Shown in pieces: positions 57,485-64,000 of a stretch of 64,000 nt of DNA. The notes beneath the pieces are model-generated. The model saw nothing but the letters and a program-made list of their open reading frames with translations, was not told the origin of the DNA and made no database searches. The DNA lies in NCBI GenBank assembly GCA_008729055.1, contig SDUX01000008.1, positions 1,116,001 to 1,180,000 on the forward strand, given 5' to 3'. The position numbers and the translations under genes are program-made. How positions within the stretch are numbered: position 1 is the stretch's first letter; the number at the start of each line of letters is the position of its first letter. This DNA is from Pyropia haitanensis. Taxonomy: Eukaryota > Rhodophyta > Bangiophyceae > Bangiales > Bangiaceae.

Positions 57485-57522
57485 AGCGGCGCGGCCACCC
57501 CCGCCGGCGCGACGGCCGCCAT
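53635..57522 (-). CDS. PH-domain protein with a degenerate kinase domain (pseudokinase-like)
   Basis: From Met 57522 (MAAVAPAGVA) an Ala/Pro/Thr-rich leader precedes a PH domain (about 57130-56860): MRGYLLKENKRFG, SRRWFTLTGAVL, and DAASRDAWAAALADAS with the conserved C-terminal Trp. PH domains usually bind phosphoinositides. After a poly-Gly linker comes a kinase fold: VYVKIIRKDG (beta-3 Lys), AAERSILRAL (helix C Glu), LYLVRSRRLGEVPLERWL, LGGLAALHAAGVVHRDVRPP then HVYV, VLVDFAFSEL, GNPYYLAPEAAAG and DVWAAGVVALQVLTGELHPA. No Gly-rich loop is visible. The catalytic loop has HRD but Arg for Lys and His for the metal-binding Asn, and DFG reads DFA. Frames change at C runs near 56380 and at about 54880-54960. 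The C-terminal 400 residues are disordered, and the end (RGAGDLG, stop 53635) is the least certain part. Confidence 0.7.
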
Positions 57523-58283
57523 GGCGGGCGCCCCGAGCCGGAACGGCGGCGACAACAGTCCGCCACCGGCCTCGCCGCGGCGGGAGCAAGAGGGGGGGGC
57601 GGGGGGGGGAGGGCCCGGGGGGGGAGGCAAAGGTGGCCGCCCCGCCCGCGGCGCGGCGGCCCAACGCCGGCGGCCGGCCACGCGCCGCGCCGCGCGTGGC
57701 CGCCGTGGCGCCGACCGGCGGCGGCGGCCGGGCGGCCGGGGGGGGACGCGCCGCGGCGGGCCGCCGCGGAGAGGGGGGGGGGGGGGGGGGAGCGCCGCGC
57801 CGCCGCCGCGGCCGCCACCCCGACGGTGGGGTGCCGCCGCGGGAGAGGGCGGGGGTGGGGGCGGACGGGCGGCCGCGCGTGCAGGCGGGCGGCCGACGGG
57901 ACGACCAGCGGGAACCGACGGGCGCGAGGCGGTGGTCGGATACATTGCGTTTCCCAAACGGGCAGTGGGAATGGGGAGTACGCGGCGCGGGCGCACCGGA
58001 AAGGGCGCGCCGCGGGGACTGTCCATCATGTACGATCAAGTCCACTCGAATAAGAGATCAAGTCCACCTTAACGTACCCGACGCGCGCCGCGACCGCGGG
58101 AGCACCACTTGCGCGCTTGGTCCCACGCGCGAGCGCCGCAGCCGCGGCGGTCACCTCGCCCTCCCCCCCCGGCAGCTGCCGCCACCCCCGCCCGCGCCAG
58201 CCGTCGCGGCCGCGTCGTCCCCACGGGTGGGTGCCCTCCACCGCCCTTGTTCCCGCGCTGCCGCCGCGCGCCCCACCGTTCCA
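57523..58283. promoter_or_regulatory. Divergent intergenic region between PH-kinase and DUF3110 genes
   Basis: Head-to-head genes flank it. 57580-57920 is a CGG/GCC-rich island with G runs. 57930-58080 falls to ordinary GC and contains a near-duplicate phrase (GATCAAGTCCACTCGAATAA and AGATCAAGTCCACCTTAACG, 58035-58075). No gene seen. Confidence 0.5.
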
Positions 58284-59063
58284 ATGGCGTCCTCCGCTCC
58301 CGCGTTTGTGGGCGCCTGCTCCCCTGCCGCTGCCGCCGTTGGCGGCGGCCGCCACCCGCCGCGGCCGGCCGCCGCGGCCGGCCGCGGCCGCCCCGCGGGC
58401 CCGTGGGCGGCCCGCCGGCGGGCGTCGTGGGGGCCGCCGTCCACCCCCCCCACGACTCGAATGGCCGCCGACACGCCCGCCGCGACCACCACGGACGCCG
58501 ACACGCCGCGGTCGCCCATTGACGACGACCCCGAGGTGCAGCGCGCGCGCGAAACCGTTGCGCGCTACCTGGAAGACCGGTCGCTCGCTTCCCTCGGGGA
58601 CGAGTCCAACCTGGGCGCCCTCGTCTTTGGCGCCGACATCACCCGCTGGACGTCTGGCGTTGGCGGCCAGGACGTGCCGCCGACGCTCCTCTCCTCCACG
58701 GGCCAGCCGCTGGGCCTGCCCGCGTGCCCGCTGCAGCTGGTGTGGCTCGCGTGGGAGACGCTCGCCCGCGGCCTCGGCGCGCGGGACGACCCGACCGCGC
58801 CGCTGTACGTGCTCGCCCTGGGCGGCGGCGTGTACACGCTCGACGTGGACGACCGGTCGGTGGTGCTGGCGTTTGAGTCCCGCGACGCGGCGGCCACGTA
58901 CATGGCCACCGTCGCCGCGGCGATGCGCACGCGGGATACGGCGCTGGTGGCGGCGGGGGTGGAGGCGCTCCGCGGGACGTGCCGGGATGAGGGGCGCTTC
59001 CTGGGTGTGGTGCCGTGGGCGACCAACGTGCGGCCGCCGTCGACGGAGGTGGTGCTGCCTTGA
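58284..59063 (+). CDS. DUF3110 protein, probably plastid-targeted
   Basis: A 259-residue single-frame protein. The C-terminal half has the DUF3110 core: PLYVLALGGGVYTLDVDDRS, VVLAFESRDAAATYMATVAA, AMRTRDTALVAAGVEALRGT, with the pattern (Y/F)VL--G--GIYTL------V-LAFE---DA---A typical of this cyanobacterial/plastid family of unknown function. Upstream, VARYLEDRSLASLGDESNLG and PTLLSSTGQPLGLPACPLQL form a second conserved-looking stretch. The first 60 residues (MASSAPAFVGACSPAAAAVG, then Arg/Pro-rich, no acids) look like a transit peptide. A second Met (MAADTPAATT) could start a shorter form. No frame breaks. Confidence 0.85.
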   Translation: MASSAPAFVGACSPAAAAVGGGRHPPRPAAAAGRGRPAGPWAARRRASWGPPSTPPTTRMAADTPAATTTDADTPRSPIDDDPEVQRARETVARYLEDRSLASLGDESNLGALVFGADITRWTSGVGGQDVPPTLLSSTGQPLGLPACPLQLVWLAWETLARGLGARDDPTAPLYVLALGGGVYTLDVDDRSVVLAFESRDAAATYMATVAAAMRTRDTALVAAGVEALRGTCRDEGRFLGVVPWATNVRPPSTEVVLP

Positions 59064-59445
59064 GGCGTGGAGGGGGGGGGGTGCGCGGGGAGGGATGGGG
59101 GGGGGGGGGGTGGGGGGGGGGGGAGGGGGGAAGGGGCGGAGCGCCGATAGGGATGGACAGCAGCATGCCGCCACCGAGGGAGCACGACACAAACGGCGGG
59201 GTGCAAGACGGCGGGTGGGTGAGGATCAAATTGGGCGTGTGGGGTTCCGCGCCCCCCCCACGGCGGCCGCCGTCGTCGTCGCCGCCACGGCGACACGCCG
59301 CAACCCCCCTTTCCCCCAAACGCCCGCCCTCCATCCCCCCTTTCCCCCAAACGCCCGCCCTCCATCCCCCCCCTCCTCTCCCTTTCCCCCCCCCCCTCTG
59401 CACCCGCCCCTCTGCTCCGCCCCACCGCTCCTATCCAAGGTGGCC
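59064..59445. other. Spacer with a 31-bp duplication
   Basis: G runs follow the DUF3110 stop. 59307-59370 contains two adjacent copies of a 31-bp unit (TTTCCCCCAAACGCCCGCCC...), starting at 59310 and 59341. The spacer should include the SMUG1 promoter. Confidence 0.6.
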
Positions 59446-59544
59446 ATGCCCCCCCCACCCGCCGCCTTCCTCCCCCTCCCGCTGCCGGGCGCGCTCGCCA
59501 TGGCCGCCCGCCGCCCCGGCACGCGCTCCACCGCCGCCGCCGCC

Positions 59545-59596
<52 letters not shown>

Positions 59597-59877
59597 GGCG
59601 TCCCCGCGCCGCCACGACGGCGGCACGCGCGTCGCCGCCGCCACCACCCCCTGCCGGCCGCAAGCGGCGGTCCCCCCCCGCCGCCGCGTCCGGTACGGCC
59701 GCGGCGGCCGACGCGGCCGCGGCGGCGGCCGCGGCGGCGGCGTCGCCGCGGCCGCGCGGCCGGCCGCGGCGGCAGGTGGTGGGGGACCCCGCGGTGGCGG
59801 CCGCGGCGCCTGCCGCCGCCGCCGCCGCCGCGGCGGCGCCGCGGCGGCGGGGGCGGCCCCGCCGGGCGGTGGCTGCC

Positions 59878-59909
<32 letters not shown>

Positions 59910-61150
59910 ACCGTCCACGACGGCGGGTGCGGCGTCCGCGACGGCAGCACCAGCCGCAGCGGCGGGTGGAGGGGACGCGGCGACGGCGGCCGCTGCCGGC
60001 GGCGACGGCGGCGGCCCGGCCGCGGCGGCGGGCGCGGCGGCGGAGCGGGTGCTCGCCGCCGAGGCGGCGCTGCTCGCGGCGGTCGCCCCGCTGACGTTTG
60101 CGCCGCCCGTGGCGGTCGTGTACAACCCGCTGGTGTACGCGGCGGCCAGCCACGCGGCGTACACGCGGCGGTACGCGCGGTCGGGCGTGCGGGTGCTGTT
60201 TGTGGGGATGAACCCGGGGCCTTGGTACGTTTTTTTTTTGTTTTGTTTTTTGCGGGGGGGGGGGGGGCGCTGCTGTTGTGTGCGAGCACACGTGAGGCGG
60301 GGGAGGGGGGTGGAGGTGCGGCGCGGTTGGCGTCGCTGGGGGGTGGTGGGCGGGCTGCCGACCACGGGTGCGCCGACGCTGACGCCCCTGGCGTCCTGGC
60401 AGAGGTGCATTGGTGGCTGGCGGGTGCGCACCCCCCGGTCTCGTCGGTGCCTCCCACCTGCGCTCCGCGGTTTGGTTTCCCTTCTTCCCCCCCCCCCCCC
60501 CCCCTTTCTTTTTCCTTGCTCGACGCAGGGGCATGACGCAGACGGGCGTCCCGTTTGGCACCATCACGCACGTCACTGGCTACCTGGGCATCCCCCCCTC
60601 GCCGGTCCCCCCCCCCCCCACGTGCACCCCGCACGCCCCATCACCGGCTTTGCGACCACCCGCGCCGAGGTCAGCGGGGACCGCCTCTGGGGCTGGGCCG
60701 CCGCCCGCTACGGCGCGGACGCGGCCACCCCCCCGGGCTTCCTCTCGTGGGCCTACGTGTACAACTACTGCCCGCTGGCGTTTGTCGAGGCGACCGGCCG
60801 GAACCGGACGCCCGACAAGCTGCCGCCCGCCGAGCGGGAGCCCCTCCTCGCCGCGTGTGACGCGGCGCTCGCGGCCGTCGTCGACGCCCTGGGGGGGGTG
60901 GTGGTGGTGGTGGGCGTCGGCGAGTGGGCCGCCCGCCGGGCGGAGCGGGTGCTCGGCGGCGGCTCGGTGCGGGCGGGGGGGGGGGGGGGGGGAAGGGCGC
61001 CCTGCCGGTGCGGCGGCTGCTGCACCCGAGCCCGGCGAGCCCGGCGGCCAACCGCGGGTGGGCGGCCGCCGCGACGGCGACGGTGGACGCGATTGTGGCG
61101 GAGTTTGGGGTGGACATTGGGGGGGGGGGGGGGCGCCGGCTGGGGCGTAG
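59446..61150 (+). CDS. SMUG1: SMUG1 uracil-DNA glycosylase with AT-hook leader
   Basis: Excises uracil and oxidised pyrimidines from DNA in base-excision repair. Exon 1 (59446-60224) ends RSGVRVLFVGMNPGPW, holding the catalytic-site Asn of GMNPGP. A 304-nt intron (GTACGT...GACGCAG, 60225-60528) splits the Trp codon, and exon 2 continues GMTQTGVPFGTITHVTGYLG. After a C run (60607-60619) the frame moves to ARPITGFATTRAEVSGDRLW, YVYNYCPLAFVEATGRNRTP, DKLPPAEREPLLAACDAALA and VVVVVGVGEWAARRAERVL. After an 18-G run (60975-60992) comes LLHPSPASPAANRGW with the active-site His. All SMUG1 motifs are intact. The stop at 61150 follows a third G run and is an estimate. The 190-residue Ala-rich leader contains two AT-hook-like cores (PRPRGRPRRQ, RRRGRPRRAV), absent from animal SMUG1. 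Confidence 0.9.
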
Positions 61151-61202
61151 CGCCCGCGGGGGGGCGCCCGCATCGACGCGGCGCCACGCAGGCGGGGCGG
61201 AC

Positions 61203-61239
<37 letters not shown>

Positions 61240-61450
61240 GTCGGCTGGGGCGCCGCCGCCGCCGCGTCGGCGCGGCCGGCGAGGCGTCCCGCGCGGGTGG
61301 CGTACGCCCGTTTCGGACGCGGCGGTGGACGCCGCTGGGCCATTCCGGACCGAGTGCGCCGCCCGCCGCACGCTGCTCCCGTTGGTCCCCTACGCAGCCT
61401 CCACGCTCTTGTGTACACCCGCCGGCCGCGCGTCCCGCTCCCCGCGTCCG
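61151..61450. other. Spacer between convergent genes
   Basis: GC-rich to 61300, then pyrimidine-rich sequence that is probably 3' UTR for one or both flanking genes. No gene seen. Confidence 0.5.
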
Positions 61451-62446
61451 TCACACCGCCGCCTCCCTCACTCCCCCACGCTCTTTTTTTCTGTTTCCCC
61501 ACGCGTCCTCCACGCCTCTCCGCTGCCCCCCCCCCCCCCCACACCCCGCCATGGCGCCATGGGGCCCTTCCCCCCCCTCACGCGTCCCCCCCCCCCCGGC
61601 GGCGGCCTTGCCCACCGCCTCGGCCTCCACCCGCGCCAGCCGCACCACCGCCCAGTGCTCCCGCTCCATCGCCGCCACCCACTGCGGGTGTGCCGCCCGC
61701 TGGGCGGGCGACAGCCCCCCATTCCGCAGCACCGACCGGCCCGCCCGTGGCGCGCCCGCGCCGCGGATGACCATCACGACCGCGTCGGCGCCGTCGGCGC
61801 TGACCGGCCCGTCGGACGCGTCGACGGCCGCGGCGGCGGCCACGCCCGGCGGTGGGGCGGGCCGGCGGCAGCGGGGAAACGCGATCGCGACGAGGAGCGC
61901 CCGCTCCACCCGCGCCGCGTCGGCGCGGCGGTAGTGCGCGGCGACCGCTGGCGGCAGCGCCGCCTCGGCGGCGGCAAACGCCGGCAGCAGCCCCCGCGCA
62001 AGCTCCGTGGCGGTCCCCCACACGCCGACCAGCGCCGCCGCCGGCGTCGCGTACGCGCGGCGGTCCCACGCCCAGCACTGCGCAATCGCCGTGGCGGTGG
62101 CGGCGGCGGTGGCGGCGGCGAGGCCGGCGAGCGCCGCCGCCACCGCGGCGGGCTCCTCCGCGGCGAGCGTCGCGGCCGCCGCCCACGGGTGGACCGTGTC
62201 GGCGGCGGCGGCGGTGAGGGCGGCGAGGGCGGGGTGGAAGCGCGCCCACCAGCCGCGGAGGGCGGCGGCGTGGCGGCTGCCGAGGCGGCCGCGCAGCCGC
62301 AGGTGCGCGTGGAGGAGGTGGAAGAGGTCCGCCAGCTCCACGCGGAGCGCGTTGTGGACGAGCAGGAGGGGCGTGCGGGCCCAGCCGGGCGACCGGGCCG
62401 TGCCGGCCGAGGCGGCGGGGTGCGGCGGCACGGCGATCATGGGCAT
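61451..62446 (-). CDS. Helical protein, possibly degenerate hemerythrin/HHE-like
   Basis: From Met 62446 (MPMIAVPPHPAASAGTARSP) the frame gives LLLVHNALRVELADLFHLLH, SRHAAALRGWWARFHPALAA, DTVHPWAAAATLAAEE, and later ELARGLLPAFAAAEAALPPA with VAAHYRRADAARVERALLVA. The (I/V)H-ALR-EL--L then W--F---L spacing and a downstream HPW recall the hemerythrin HHE fold, but the paired His and Glu iron ligands are not complete. Iron binding is therefore doubtful. The Ala/Leu-rich amphipathic helices are clear. The stop at 61451 may be late: the conserved part ends near VRLARVEAEAVGKAAAGG at 61590, where a C run follows. It could be the C-terminal part of the upstream partial gene rather than a separate gene. 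Confidence 0.45.
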   Translation of the reverse strand: MPMIAVPPHPAASAGTARSPGWARTPLLLVHNALRVELADLFHLLHAHLRLRGRLGSRHAAALRGWWARFHPALAALTAAAADTVHPWAAAATLAAEEPAAVAAALAGLAAATAAATATAIAQCWAWDRRAYATPAAALVGVWGTATELARGLLPAFAAAEAALPPAVAAHYRRADAARVERALLVAIAFPRCRRPAPPPGVAAAAAVDASDGPVSADGADAVVMVIRGAGAPRAGRSVLRNGGLSPAQRAAHPQWVAAMEREHWAVVRLARVEAEAVGKAAAGGGGTREGGEGPHGAMAGCGGGGGQRRGVEDAWGNRKKERGGVREAAV

Positions 62447-62576
62447 GGCCAACGTGGGTGGGGGGGGGGCGCCCGCGCCCGCACCGCCGGGGGGGGGGGG
62501 GGGCGCAGGTGGCCCACCCGGCTGGCGGGCACGTCCACCCACACCACCCCGGCGGGCGCGCCCGCCGCGAGCGCCG

Positions 62577-62607
<31 letters not shown>

Positions 62608-62883
62608 ACCGCCGCCCCCACCGCCGCTGCCGCCGCCGCCGGCACCCGCCGCCCCCGCCGCCCGCGGGCTCCACACCGGATCACTCGCCGCGCGCGCCAG
62701 CCGCGGCGCCGCCGCCGCCGCGGCCGCCGCTGCCGCCGCCGCCGCCGCGCCCGGCGGCCGCCACAGCCGCGGCAGCGGCGCCCACCGGCGCGGCCGCGGC
62801 GGCGAGCCGCCGCCGCCGCTCGCCGCGGCGCCGTCGCTGGCGCCGCCGCCCCCGCCGGGGGAGGCGGCCGCCGCGGCCGTGGC

Positions 62884-62919
<36 letters not shown>

Positions 62920-63044
62920 CTTGGCCTCCCCGCCGTCACGGCGGAGGGAGAGGAGCCGCGCGAGGGCGGGGGGGGGCCACCAGACGGGCGGGGGGGGGGG
63001 GGGGGGACTCGCCGCTCGACGCCGCCGCCGTGCCGGCGGCCGCC

Positions 63045-63075
<31 letters not shown>

Positions 63076-63587
63076 TGCGGAACGAGGTCAGCCGGCGGAG
63101 GGCGCCGCCAATGCCGCCGCCACCCCCACCGCCGCGACCCGCCGCCGCCGCCGCCGCCGCCGCGTCGGCCACGGCGCCACCGCCCGCCTCCGCGGCGGCG
63201 ACCGCCGCGCCCGACACGGTCTTGACCCGCCGCACCGCCGATACGGACCGCCGGGCGGTGAGGGCGGCCGCGTCGTCGCTCGAGCCGTCGCTGCCGGCGG
63301 CCGCCCCACTCGGCCGGTGGGAAAAGGAGGTGGTGCGTGCCATGCCACGGCCAGCGACCGGCGGCGCGGCGGCGCGGCCGGCGGTGGCGGCGGCGGCGGC
63401 GGCCGCCGCCGCCGCCGCCGCCGTCGCCGCCGCCGTCGCCGCGGTGCCGCCGCCGCCGCAACGGTCGGGCGTGGTCGGGCGGCTGCGCGACGCGCGGCGG
63501 CTCGCGGCCGGCGCGGCGGCGCCGTCGTGGGTGGCCGCCCCGCCGCCCGTGGGCGGCGGCACGCGGCCCTTGGAGGCGGCGCGGGCA

Positions 63588-63625
<38 letters not shown>

Positions 63626-64000
63626 CGCGGTGGCGGGGAGGCGGCTCTTGGAGGCGGACCGGCAGAGGCCGCCGCCCGCGGCGGGCGGCGCCGCCCGTGC
63701 GGGCGCGGGGAGGCGGCTCTTGGAGAGGGCCCGCACGAGGCCCATGACGCCGCCGCCGGCCGCCGCCGCCGCCGCGGCGGGGCCGTCCCCGCCGCCGGTG
63801 GGGCTGCGGCTCTTGGACAGCGCCCGGACGGGTCGGCCAGCGGGGGCGCCCCCCCCCACCCCGCCGCCGTCTGCGTCGATGGTGGGCGAGGGGAGGCGGC
63901 TCTTGGACGGGTTGCGTGGGAGGCCCGCGGCCGGCGCCCCCCCCTCCCCCCCCGCTGGACCGTGACGGTGGCGGCGGCGGCGGCGGCGGCGGGCGCCGCC
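62447..64000 (-). CDS. Ser/Arg motif-repeat protein, partial at window edge
   Basis: Reads in from the right edge. Between 63910 and 63550 the motif RxxSKSRLP occurs five times with small changes: NPSKSRLPSP, ALSKSRSPTG, ALSKSRLPAP, SASKSRLPAT, AASKGRVPPP, separated by Ala/Gly linkers of about 20-25 residues. Then come RRASRSRPTTP, ARTTSFSHRPSG, RRSVSAVRRVKTVSG and LRRLTSFRSG, all Arg-x-x-Ser/Thr type sites for basophilic kinases. Further down, in other frames, WAPLPRLWRPPG, LARAASDPVWSP and GVVWVDVPASRVGHL look coding. It may continue into the helical region below 62446 as one gene. I do not recognise a family. Frame changes at G/C runs (62990-63007, 62495-62504) make the middle unreliable. 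Confidence 0.45.

Noticed and set aside
55524..59063. 1179-codon plus frame as one giant protein
   Set aside because: Only the last 259 codons (DUF3110) have protein-like sequence; the rest is antisense to the PH-pseudokinase gene.
1..64000. CRISPR arrays, operons or bacterial defence systems
   Set aside because: Spliced genes, Kozak-type starts, nuclear-type tRNAs and eukaryotic protein families show this is nuclear eukaryotic DNA. The direct repeats seen are tandem, not spacer-separated.

Overview
This window is nuclear DNA from a eukaryote with an extremely GC-rich genome. Coding DNA is dominated by GCC/GGC/CGG codons, and runs of 10 to 29 G or C occur in genes and spacers alike. The genes are eukaryotic: a WEE1-type kinase, the cohesin subunit RAD21, WDR83/MORG1, CWC25, SMUG1, ADPRM and an R2R3-MYB. 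They carry no introns or one or two short spliceosomal introns. All seven introns placed here are 282 to 364 nt long and begin with GTACG. Plastid-type proteins (DUF3110, and a FIST protein with a transit-like leader) suggest a photosynthetic alga. A tRNA-Ala gene with a probable T-loop intron recalls red algae, where such ectopic tRNA introns are known. A bangiophyte red alga (Porphyra/Pyropia-like) is my best guess, but it is an inference.

Layout. 1-4285: ultra-GC-rich DNA with no gene I can name. 4286-5350(-): acyl-protein thioesterase. 6431-6503(-): tRNA-Thr. 6722-8186(+): CWC25-like splicing factor. 8496-10072(-): nitrilase-fold protein without its catalytic triad. 11663-12608(+): unknown protein. 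13404-14699(-): WDR83, divergent from ADPRM at 15536-17455(+). 18488-22232(+): RAD21. 22359-22472(+): tRNA-Ala with two introns. 22947-23417(+): DUF1294 membrane protein. 24093-27533(-): WEE1-like kinase. 28783-31792: probable DNA transposon with a 10-bp target duplication, loaded with tandem repeats. 32034-34510(+): O-fucosyltransferase-like type II membrane protein. 35411-36332(-): EMI1/DUF3128 protein. 36.5-40.8 kb: lower-GC repeat-rich spacer with a terminal-inverted-repeat element. 40842-42985(+): MYB. 43667-45199(-): enoyl-CoA isomerase. 45.5-51.4 kb: a nest of inverted-repeat elements. 51435-53246(+): FIST protein. 53635-57522(-): PH-domain pseudokinase. 58284-59063(+): DUF3110. 59446-61150(+): SMUG1. 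61451-64000(-): hemerythrin-like region and a protein with repeated Ser-Lys-Ser-Arg-Leu-Pro motifs, running off the right edge.

The genes do not form a pathway. They are ordinary housekeeping neighbours, with cell cycle/chromatin (RAD21, WEE1, SMUG1, MYB) well represented. GC drops sharply in spacers at 5.6-6.5, 22.3-22.8, 28.8-31.8, 36.5-38.2 and 45.5-51.1 kb, where tRNAs and mobile elements sit.

Most long genes cannot be read in one frame. Conserved blocks switch frame across G or C runs, for example in ADPRM, RAD21, WDR83, MYB, SMUG1 and the fucosyltransferase. Homopolymer length errors in the assembly are the simplest reading, so exact protein sequences around these runs should not be trusted.
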